Assembly: GCA_023457935.1 (NCBI GenBank)
Contig: JAEXBA010000011.1
Location: 1 to 52,470, forward strand
Direction: 5' to 3'
DNA length: 52,470 nt
Source of the DNA: Bacteroidota bacterium
GTDB lineage: Bacteria > Bacteroidota > Bacteroidia > Flavobacteriales > Weeksellaceae
Below are positions 31,986 through 39,737 of the stretch, piece by piece. The notes below the pieces were generated by a model. That model saw nothing but the letters and a program-made list of their open reading frames with translations, did no database searches and was not told the origin of the DNA. Each line of letters starts with the position of its first letter. The stretch's first letter is position 1. Position numbers and translations under genes: made by a program.

Positions 31986-33701
31986 TTAAGGAATTAACCG
32001 TACTACGCGGTAACCGGTATTTACGTATGCTCCGTTCCGCTCAGCCCTTACGAATTCAAATTTTGTGGCAAGCTGTGTCTGAGATTTATCCATCTGGCGG
32101 AATATTTCACCGCGGCTGTTTTCTCTTGAAAGCATATCGTTCACTACATCAAAACCAATAACGGCGTATTTACCTGGCGTTTTGCAGTATTTATCTTTGT
32201 AATCATCAAGGATTTCTTTCTCGAAATCACCTTCTGTATTAATCTTTCTGTCCATAAGATACACAAGGTTTACCTGTGAAAGCTCATCCATTTTCTTTTC
32301 AAAAGAGGAAGAGTAGAACATACTGAACGCTTTTATTCCTGCTGTTTCGCGGGACATCTCAATCATTCTGCTTGAAAAGGCATTTCCTATAGTTTCGTCG
32401 TTGCTGGCAAGAATCGCAATCACAGGAGCGGTTTGCCCCGTCATCATATTGGTGTCCGGCTGAATGTCCTGCGGAGAACTCACTATCATGATATTAGCAT
32501 TGTTCAGTGTTTTCTCAAGTCCGGACTTCAGATAGTTTGCATTGTTTCTGTCGGTATCTGCAACGATATAAATCTTCTGATTGGAATATGCTGATTTCAC
32601 TTCTGAGATAATTCTGTCCGCAAACACTTTTTCGTTGGTTTCAACAATAATCAGGTTGCTGTATCCGTAAAGATCTGCCGAATTGGCAAAAGGCGCCACA
32701 ACGGGAATCTTATTATCCTTCACGTAATCCAGTACCTCCAGAACACTGGATTTGAAAAGCGGACCGATAATCAGGTCGGTATTGTCTTTATTAATCTGCG
32801 TAAGCGAATTCTTGAATGTCTGCTCGTTACCTGCATCCACTACTTTCACGTTCATGCGCTGCCCTTTCTTGGCATTTCTTTCTATTGCCAGCTTTGCGCC
32901 AGCAAGAAAATCAAGAGACATACTTCTGTATCTTGAGTCATCGCTGTCGTAACCGAACGGTAGCATCAGAACTACGTTCAGACCGTCATTATTTTTCTTC
33001 ACGAATCCTTTTTCTGCCTTTTTCACTTTAAGAACCATTCCCGGTTTAAGCCCGGAAGAAAGTGAAGGATTCAGACGGATCAGTTCATCAAGAGAAATCC
33101 CGAATTTATTAACGATTCCGAAAGTGGTATCGCCGTCCTGAACAGTGTAAGTAATGTAATCGTCCTGCGAAACACCTGTTGTGGTGTACGTCGGCGTGGA
33201 CTGCGACGGTGTATTTGTTACTGGTGTACTCTGAACCGGCGCCGGTTCGGAAACCGCAGTATAGGTTTCGTTTTTGGCATCAGAGTCTGCATATTTTGCA
33301 ATAAGGTTCTGAGGAAGCGCTACCCTTTCACCAATTTTCATGGCAAGATCCGGATTAAGATTCCGTACTTCCGCCTCAGAAATTCTGTACTGTTTGGTGA
33401 TGCTGTACAGCGTCTGTTTTGGCTTGATGATGATATAACCAAGCTGTGAGGAATTTGTTGCCGGAACTGTTGTCTTGGCAGGTTTCGCAGCCGATTTACC
33501 TTTCACAGCCAGTTTGTCACCAATGTTAAGCTTCCCGTCTCTTGCAGCAGGATTGGCTCTTAGCAGTTCTTCAAGTGTCATTCCGTATCTCTTGGCAATA
33601 TTGTATGGGTTATCGCCCTTTACAACGGTATGAGTGGTTTGCTGGGCAAAAATGCTCATGGATAACATCAAAGCTGCAGTGACAAAAATTCTTTTAATCA
33701 T
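31986..33701 (-). CDS. LysM and periplasmic-binding-protein-like (PBP1) domain protein
   Basis: 571 residues with a signal peptide (MIKRIFVTAALMLSMSIFAQ). Three LysM domains bind peptidoglycan: about 23-67 (HTVVKGDNPYNIAKRYGMT), 88-130 (IIKPKQTLYSITKQYRIS) and 182-226 (YTVQDGDTTFGIVNKFGIS), separated by Pro/Thr-rich linkers. From about residue 235 to the end the protein has the fold pattern of a type 1 periplasmic binding protein (VVLMLPFGYDSDDSRY..., LIIGPLFKSSVLEVLDYVKDN). This architecture is common in Bacteroidota; its ligand is unknown. It has its own promoter inside the end of bshC. Confidence 0.88.
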   Translation of the reverse strand: MIKRIFVTAALMLSMSIFAQQTTHTVVKGDNPYNIAKRYGMTLEELLRANPAARDGKLNIGDKLAVKGKSAAKPAKTTVPATNSSQLGYIIIKPKQTLYSITKQYRISEAEVRNLNPDLAMKIGERVALPQNLIAKYADSDAKNETYTAVSEPAPVQSTPVTNTPSQSTPTYTTTGVSQDDYITYTVQDGDTTFGIVNKFGISLDELIRLNPSLSSGLKPGMVLKVKKAEKGFVKKNNDGLNVVLMLPFGYDSDDSRYRSMSLDFLAGAKLAIERNAKKGQRMNVKVVDAGNEQTFKNSLTQINKDNTDLIIGPLFKSSVLEVLDYVKDNKIPVVAPFANSADLYGYSNLIIVETNEKVFADRIISEVKSAYSNQKIYIVADTDRNNANYLKSGLEKTLNNANIMIVSSPQDIQPDTNMMTGQTAPVIAILASNDETIGNAFSSRMIEMSRETAGIKAFSMFYSSSFEKKMDELSQVNLVYLMDRKINTEGDFEKEILDDYKDKYCKTPGKYAVIGFDVVNDMLSRENSRGEIFRQMDKSQTQLATKFEFVRAERNGAYVNTGYRVVRLIP

Positions 33702-33719
33702 TTCTATTTAAATAATTTA

Positions 33720-33749
33720 CAAAATTAAGGCTTTCGGATTAATCCGCAA
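33720..33749 (-). promoter_or_regulatory. Promoter of the LysM/PBP1 gene
   Basis: On the minus strand, TTG (33749-33747) within the end of bshC, 19 bases, then TAATTTTG (33727-33720). The LysM gene starts 18 bases further. Confidence 0.55.
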
Positions 33750-35325
33750 CAATTATCATTTCGGACTTTTCAACCTCCATTTCCTTTAAACAAGTTTCAA
33801 GCCATTGTTTCCCGTGATCTGCGTAGAATACGGAAAAATTCCAGACACGTTCCTGCCACGTTTTTCCGGGATGGATTTCATGAAAAAGATTTTCCAGCCG
33901 CTCCAGGTATTCCCTTTGCTTTATCCGTTCTGCACGCAGGAGACGTTTCTGCATTCTGTTAAAGGATTTCAGCTGTCTCGTTTTCTCAGCTTCCACAAGG
34001 TTTCCAAAAGTAATATCTGTCTCGGATGCGGATTCTTTCAACTCTTCAAACTGAGTCTTCAGCAGTTCTTCTTTTTCGTTCAGAAGTTCATGTATTTTAT
34101 TGCCTGAAATCAGTTTTCCACTGGTAAGTTCCGAAAAATTCCTGAAAAAATCACTGATTTCCAGTCCGGCCTTTGAAATCTTTTTAAGATTTTTTTCTGT
34201 TACAAACAACATTGAATTCCGTGGAATGAGAACCGGAAAAGGTATTCCAAGATGAAGAAAGTAATCCTTCAGTTCCAGCCAGTACATGATTTCAGCGTTG
34301 CCGCCGATATAAGCGATGTTGGGAAGGATTCTTTCCTGAAAAACCGGCCTCATCAGGGCATTCGGACTGAATTTACCTGGATTCCGCTGCAGTTCCTGAA
34401 GTATTTCCTGTTGGGTAAACTTCTGTTCGGTACCGTCAATCTGAAAACTTTCACTGATCCGGTCTATTCGGTTTCTTGTTTCAGAAAGATAAAAAAGATT
34501 GATTTCACGTGGATTCACCTGAACTTTTCCATATTCTTCACGAATTTTTTCAACCACAGATTCCGTCTGATGCTGCAATGCAGAACCAACCAGCTCTTCC
34601 CGGAATACCTCTTTCATCTGTTCTTTGAGCCGCGAATCATCGCCATCCAAAATCAGCAGACCATATTCACCGAAAAGGCGGTTCACCAGAATACGCGTGG
34701 CTTCAGCAAGGGTTTTATTTCCGGAATAAGCTTCCTTCATCATCAAAACCAGTTCTGTCCCGAATACATGATCACGGAACTCTTTCTCAAATTCTTTAAT
34801 AAAACTGAGATCCGTGAGTTTTATTCTTCCAACTGCTCCACCGGAAAGTGCAGCTGTTTCATAAAATCCGTTCTGTGTCTTAAAATGGTTAATCTCTTCA
34901 AAATCGTGATCTTCGGTTGCCATCCAGAAAAGGGGAACAAAATTTTGCTGCGGAAAATGTTGTTTCAGATAATGCGCAGTTTTAACCGTCTGCAGGATTT
35001 TGTAAATAAAAAAAACGGGCCCGCTGAACAGGTTCAGCTGATGTCCGGTTGTAACGGTGAAAGAACTGTTTTCACTTAGCTTATCAATATTGCTGTTCTG
35101 CAGAGAAGAAAGTGCCAGACCGTTCATTTGTGCACGAAGCACTTCAACCAGAACCTGGCGTTGGGTTTCAGTAAAAACTTCCTTTTTTGCCTGAATTTTA
35201 TTCCGGAAATTTTCTAAACTAAAAATTTCGGTATTAAAATTTTCGTGCTTTTGTTCAAGAAAGTCCCTGATAAACTGAGGAATGCTTTCAATTTCGGAAA
35301 ACGGTATTTTGCGGATGACTTTCAA
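33739..35325 (-). CDS. bshC: Bacillithiol biosynthesis cysteine-adding enzyme
   Basis: 528 residues, normal for BshC, which adds cysteine to glucosaminyl-malate to finish bacillithiol, the low-molecular-weight thiol of Firmicutes and many Bacteroidota. Family features include the N-terminal TVTTGHQLNLFSGPVFFIYKI, FVPLFWMATEDHDFEEINH (nucleotide-binding core), and LEREIL-like PNIAYIGGNAEIMYWLELK. A C-terminal coiled coil is visible around residues 440-490. It starts 10 bases after the porin gene ends, so the two are probably one operon. bshA and bshB are not in the window. Confidence 0.95.
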   Translation of the reverse strand: MKVIRKIPFSEIESIPQFIRDFLEQKHENFNTEIFSLENFRNKIQAKKEVFTETQRQVLVEVLRAQMNGLALSSLQNSNIDKLSENSSFTVTTGHQLNLFSGPVFFIYKILQTVKTAHYLKQHFPQQNFVPLFWMATEDHDFEEINHFKTQNGFYETAALSGGAVGRIKLTDLSFIKEFEKEFRDHVFGTELVLMMKEAYSGNKTLAEATRILVNRLFGEYGLLILDGDDSRLKEQMKEVFREELVGSALQHQTESVVEKIREEYGKVQVNPREINLFYLSETRNRIDRISESFQIDGTEQKFTQQEILQELQRNPGKFSPNALMRPVFQERILPNIAYIGGNAEIMYWLELKDYFLHLGIPFPVLIPRNSMLFVTEKNLKKISKAGLEISDFFRNFSELTSGKLISGNKIHELLNEKEELLKTQFEELKESASETDITFGNLVEAEKTRQLKSFNRMQKRLLRAERIKQREYLERLENLFHEIHPGKTWQERVWNFSVFYADHGKQWLETCLKEMEVEKSEMIIVAD

Positions 35326-35335
35326 AACAGCAGTA

Positions 35336-37276
35336 TTAATTGATCATGTACCATACGATGCCGATATTCAGACGGAAATCGTAAAACGGATAATTCGGCA
35401 CCGTGTACAGTTTGTTTTCGGAAAGCAGCGTATTCATATGCTGGCCTTCAATAAAGAAAAACATCCTTTTCACTTTCATATTGAAATAAACATCTACAAC
35501 CGGTGTTCCTCCAACGGAAAAAGAATTCTGCGACGGCAGTATAAACTCATTCAGCACAGGAAAATAATCCCGCGACGCGAACTTGGAAAAATAGTAAGTC
35601 TTAACACCGGTCTGTATTTCTGCGGCATTTTTAAAAGCTTTAGTCTGATAAAAAAGGTTGGCTCTTCCAATAAAAGCCGGCGCAGGAAAAAGTTCCTTAT
35701 TCGTTAAAGTGTTCTGGAACTGAAGCCTTGTATTTAAATTAAATTTACCAAAACTGAACGTTGCATCGCCACCGATCTGCGAGATATTAACCGAAGACTC
35801 GCTTTGTCGCGGTTGTGCCGCTTCGTTAAAGTAGGTGAAGTTTTCCACACGGAAATAGTTTGCAAATAGCTGGGATTTAAACCACTTCAGATTTACATTT
35901 CCACCAATCTCCATTACGCTTTGATTCTTGAGATCCGGAGCAAAATAATTGAACTGGCGGTACACGGAGTTATTCAGCAAATAATTAAAGGTTGGAAACG
36001 AAGACTGAAAATTCACTTTTGCATTCACAAAATAATTTTCAACTGGCTCAAAGCGGATGTTGTTGGCAGAACGCAGAAAGTTTCCGAAATTTTTGCCTGT
36101 AGAATACTCCAGTGATGAATTCAGATCAAATTTGTCCCAAAGTTTTATTTGTAGATTTCCTACGGCTCCAAGCCGGTTCTCTTTCAGTTTTTCCGGAATT
36201 TCGGCGCCGTTCGCTGTCAATCCGAATTCTGCACCAACGCTGAGCATCTGATGTCTGATTCCGGCATCAAGCTTGAATTTTTCGTTATCCAGAACCAAGC
36301 TGAACGTATTGCTTAGATTCCTGGAATACTTCATTGAGGATGGATAATATCCTGAGACCAGCTGATCGGGATCGGAATAATAATAAACTTCAGGATTAGT
36401 CTGATGATAGTAATATTTGTTCCCCTGATGAAAAACCGTGTGCCGGATTCTGAAAGGAAATTTTTCCGAATTAAACGGCGTGAACTGATGGCTCAGGTAA
36501 TATCTTCGGTAGCCAAACTGCGAATTGGTACCATTAAGATTCACTTCGATATTGGGACGGCTGTTGTAGGAATCGTCTCCTGCCAGAAAAATATCATTGT
36601 TTACGATACCGCCGTATTCCTGGTTATTCACATTCTGATGAAGATAGTGTGCAAAAATTTCATACCGCTCATTTTTCGACCTGTAATGTGAAGAAAAATG
36701 CGTGTTATTGTTACTTGCCAGCGAGTTGCGGTAAAATCCCTGGGAACGCAGTCCGAGATATTCAATTGCAAAGTTGAAATTCTTACCGATATTCTGCGTA
36801 TAAGTAGACTGAAGTGCTGCACCGTTTCTTACCGCATTGTGATATAGAAAAATTGCAGTCGGTGTTTTTACATCGTAATACTTTACATCATTGATGCCGA
36901 TGATTCCGAAAGATTTATTCTCCGGCAGAAGCTGAAAATTCATCTCCGGATTCACCTCGTACATCAGCGGATTAAAACCAGAACCGATGTTTGCAAACTG
37001 ATGTTTACCAAAATTGTCACGGTTATTATACTGCGAATAAATGTAGGTTTTATCATGACTGAGCGTGGTATCCAGAACCTTACGGGCAGAAAACTGTGTA
37101 TAAAACTGGTAATCATTAATGGTTGGTCTGAAGATCTCCAGAGAATCCCTCGTTCCTGAATCAATCACCAAAGAGTCCTGTTCCTTCACTCTGTTCGAGT
37201 CGGTTTTATTGATGACCTGGGCACCGATGATGATGCTGATGTTCATCAATACAATAACTGCAATCTTTTTCAACAT
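35336..37276 (-). CDS. Putative outer membrane porin (Porin_10-like)
   Basis: 646 residues with a signal peptide (MLKKIAVIVLMNISIIIGAQ). The body is a large beta-barrel with alternating hydrophobic/polar strands rich in Tyr, Phe and Asn, and a final aromatic-terminated strand (FYDFRLNIGIVWYMIN). The overall pattern matches the 'putative porin' family of Bacteroidota. It would provide a channel through the outer membrane; substrate unknown. A -7-like element (37293-37300, minus) lies 17 bases upstream. The bshC gene follows closely. Confidence 0.8.
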   Translation of the reverse strand: MLKKIAVIVLMNISIIIGAQVINKTDSNRVKEQDSLVIDSGTRDSLEIFRPTINDYQFYTQFSARKVLDTTLSHDKTYIYSQYNNRDNFGKHQFANIGSGFNPLMYEVNPEMNFQLLPENKSFGIIGINDVKYYDVKTPTAIFLYHNAVRNGAALQSTYTQNIGKNFNFAIEYLGLRSQGFYRNSLASNNNTHFSSHYRSKNERYEIFAHYLHQNVNNQEYGGIVNNDIFLAGDDSYNSRPNIEVNLNGTNSQFGYRRYYLSHQFTPFNSEKFPFRIRHTVFHQGNKYYYHQTNPEVYYYSDPDQLVSGYYPSSMKYSRNLSNTFSLVLDNEKFKLDAGIRHQMLSVGAEFGLTANGAEIPEKLKENRLGAVGNLQIKLWDKFDLNSSLEYSTGKNFGNFLRSANNIRFEPVENYFVNAKVNFQSSFPTFNYLLNNSVYRQFNYFAPDLKNQSVMEIGGNVNLKWFKSQLFANYFRVENFTYFNEAAQPRQSESSVNISQIGGDATFSFGKFNLNTRLQFQNTLTNKELFPAPAFIGRANLFYQTKAFKNAAEIQTGVKTYYFSKFASRDYFPVLNEFILPSQNSFSVGGTPVVDVYFNMKVKRMFFFIEGQHMNTLLSENKLYTVPNYPFYDFRLNIGIVWYMIN

Positions 37277-37321
37277 GAAAATAAACTTGAAGCAAAAATA
37301 GGAAATTTGAACAAATAAAAA

Positions 37322-37340
37322 ACCCCGCTAAAAGCGGGGT
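37322..37340 (-). terminator. Terminator of the SusCD operon
   Basis: ACCCCGC, TAAAA, GCGGGGT; on the minus strand followed by T6. It ends the susC-susD-lipoprotein transcript. Confidence 0.9.
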
Positions 37341-37359
37341 AATTATGATTTATATAAAA

Positions 37360-38181
37360 TTACAAACCTACAAAAGTCTCTGATGTATCACCGGTGAAAG
37401 CTGCCGTAGTATCTTTAAGATAATACTGAGTTTCCAATTTCAGTTCTCTATTACAGAAATCTGCAGTATTAGATGTACTAGGTCTCTGACGCACCCACAC
37501 CTGTCTAGGTGTTCCTTGGTATGTATAAACCAAGCCCGTAAACTGGTCATCAACAGTTATAGCACTTGTCGCAGCGTCATAGCTTAAAGTTAAATCTAAA
37601 CCTGGTTCAAAGAAATTTCTCACAAAAATCTTTGTTGGATTAGTCGCATTATCCAATTCAAAAATAACTGACTGCGAACCTCCATCTAACCACCATCCAG
37701 TATTTTCGAAAACAGAACTTCCAATCAAGTCAGAGAACATACACTGTAATTTCCAATTCAATACATAACTTTGGTTGTATACCGCATTTGGTAAAGTAGT
37801 GGAAGAAATTTTAAAAACTACCTTCTTTGCAGTACCAAACGCTGGTTCATTGATTCTAACTTCGAATTCACCTCCGTTTTCTCCATTAGACAACTCATCT
37901 GTACCTTTAACAATCGTAAAATCAGTACCTTCAACTGCAGTTGAATTAGCAGCGTCTACAACTAGCTTAACTGTATGGTTTCCTGTAACAGGGCCCATTG
38001 TACCATAAGGGATTGAAACATCTTTACTATTAGTATTCAATAGTACAAATTCATCAACTTCATTTTTGTCTAGAAAGTGCAGCTGCTTATCGCCGTCATA
38101 AACTTTTTCATCTTCCCTTGAGCATCCAACAATCAGAAGCGCAACTAGCAGAAGTGAAAAGAACTTAAATATATTTTTCAT
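37360..38181 (-). CDS. Surface lipoprotein of the SusCD locus
   Basis: 273 residues, lipobox LIVGC (Cys20) followed by SREDE, an acidic stretch like the export signals that send lipoproteins to the cell surface in Flavobacteriia. Around residues 65-125 a Calx-beta-like pattern appears (VKLVVDAANSTAVEGTDFTIV...GGEFEVRINEPAF...VVFKISS). The C-terminal part is beta-rich with a WWLDGGSQSV stretch. It is the last gene of the susC-susD operon (18 bases after susD), the place where substrate-binding SusE/F-type proteins are found, so ligand binding at the surface is the likely role. Substrate unknown. Confidence 0.75.
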   Translation of the reverse strand: MKNIFKFFSLLLVALLIVGCSREDEKVYDGDKQLHFLDKNEVDEFVLLNTNSKDVSIPYGTMGPVTGNHTVKLVVDAANSTAVEGTDFTIVKGTDELSNGENGGEFEVRINEPAFGTAKKVVFKISSTTLPNAVYNQSYVLNWKLQCMFSDLIGSSVFENTGWWLDGGSQSVIFELDNATNPTKIFVRNFFEPGLDLTLSYDAATSAITVDDQFTGLVYTYQGTPRQVWVRQRPSTSNTADFCNRELKLETQYYLKDTTAAFTGDTSETFVGL

Positions 38182-38199
38182 AAAATTTACTTAAAAAGA

Positions 38200-39717
38200 T
38201 TAATAACCAGGATTTTGTCCAATGTTAGGATTAACAGTTAATTCTTCAGTAGGGATCGGCAATGTCCATTTGTGACTTGTCATAGGCAAGTTCGCTGGAT
38301 TAGCTGCCGGATAATTAGTAGAAGATGAAGTGTAATCAACAGGATGTCTATCAATACCTACTCCTGCCTTAGTACCAAGACGCTTAAGGTCAATAAATCT
38401 AAATCCTTCAAAAGCCAATTCAATTCTTCTTTCCTTCAGAATATCTGCGTAAGCTAATGCCTGAGAAGTTCTTGCAACATACGGGGTACCACCACGTACT
38501 GCACGTAGCTGATTCAAAGCAGTTGCAACACCAGCAAAATCACCTGCTGCAGCACGAGCTTCAGCTTTAATAAGATGCATTTCAGATAGTCTCATTACTT
38601 TATAATCAACATTCAGATTACCTTTTGCTGTTCCTCCTCTGTGTTTACCAAGAACAAGCAAATCTGTCGCAAGGTAATTTGGAGATGATAAATATCCAGG
38701 ATCTACTACGGATGTGTTGTGTAGAATTATCTGATATCTAACATCAGATGGCTGAAGGATGTTAAACAACGATCTACCAATTTCGAAAAAAGGAGATCCG
38801 TCCTTAGTACTGTTAACAGAAGCCCAGGCATTACCTAGATTACTGCCTTGACTACTTTGCTGTAGTGTTTTCACAAGTCTAAAGATAACCTCTTGGTTTG
38901 GTAATTCAGTATCAGACCAGAAAACATTTGCATACTGCTGTCCTGCTGCAAGCTGAAGCCCAGAAGTGGAAATAACTTGATCCGCCATTGCTTCTGCCTG
39001 AGTATAATTTCCTTTATATGCATAGGCTCTAGCTTTCAAACCTTTGGCTAATACACTGTTTGCTCTTGTTTTGTTAAAAGCAGTAGCTGTACTTGTAAAA
39101 ATTGATATAGCTTGATCTAGATCGCTGTGAATCTGAGTATAGAATTCACCATTGGTCACTCTTGGATTTTCCTTTTCATTTGTTTCAAAAACACGGTTAG
39201 CTAAAATACCAGCAAGAGCGCCATCGTTACTAAGATCCGTAGAGAAATAGGACATGATTCTAAGATGCGCAAGTGCCCTCATGATTAACGCTTCTGCTTT
39301 GATATCTTGAATAATTTTTGCATCAGCATCATTCTGCGGAACCAAAATATCTGCGTATTTGATTACTCTATTGATTCGTGAAAGAGCGATGTAGTTACCC
39401 GTCCAAACAGAAGAAGCCACTGGTGAATTTGGATTCAGAGTAAATAAAAAGTAAGCATCATCATTAATTAGACCTTGACCACCATTAGCAAATCCAATTC
39501 CAACTTCGTCTGTGAAAACAGAACTAAATTCAATCTCATTTCTGTTATACATTAAAGCATAAGATGTATTCATCAAAGTTCTAAGGTCTGTCGAATTTTG
39601 AAGTGCAACCTCCTCTGTAATCAGACCAGGAGTATAAGGTTCTAATGTATCCCTACTACAAGATGTAAATAGAAAAGCAAGAAAACCCAAAACTAAAAAA
39701 CTAAATATTTTTTTCAT
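38200..39717 (-). CDS. RagB/SusD-family nutrient-binding lipoprotein
   Basis: 505 residues with lipobox LFTSC (Cys20). The helical TPR-bearing SusD fold is indicated by IKAEALIMRALAHLRIMSYFS, RANSVLAKGLKARAYAYKGNYTQAEAMADQVI, the SEMHLIKAEARAAAGDFAGVATALNQLRAVRGG segment and the ILKERRIELAFEGFRFIDLKR motif near the end. SusD lids sit over the SusC barrel and bind oligosaccharides or peptides. It is 20 bases downstream of susC and cotranscribed. Confidence 0.95.
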   Translation of the reverse strand: MKKIFSFLVLGFLAFLFTSCSRDTLEPYTPGLITEEVALQNSTDLRTLMNTSYALMYNRNEIEFSSVFTDEVGIGFANGGQGLINDDAYFLFTLNPNSPVASSVWTGNYIALSRINRVIKYADILVPQNDADAKIIQDIKAEALIMRALAHLRIMSYFSTDLSNDGALAGILANRVFETNEKENPRVTNGEFYTQIHSDLDQAISIFTSTATAFNKTRANSVLAKGLKARAYAYKGNYTQAEAMADQVISTSGLQLAAGQQYANVFWSDTELPNQEVIFRLVKTLQQSSQGSNLGNAWASVNSTKDGSPFFEIGRSLFNILQPSDVRYQIILHNTSVVDPGYLSSPNYLATDLLVLGKHRGGTAKGNLNVDYKVMRLSEMHLIKAEARAAAGDFAGVATALNQLRAVRGGTPYVARTSQALAYADILKERRIELAFEGFRFIDLKRLGTKAGVGIDRHPVDYTSSSTNYPAANPANLPMTSHKWTLPIPTEELTVNPNIGQNPGY

Positions 39718-39737
39718 TCTAATTTAAATTATTGTTA

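Noticed and set aside
34252..35079. 275-codon open frame on the + strand
   Set aside because: It is antisense to bshC, which has full family motifs; the product is Phe/Cys/His-rich with no recognisable domain, as expected of a shadow frame.
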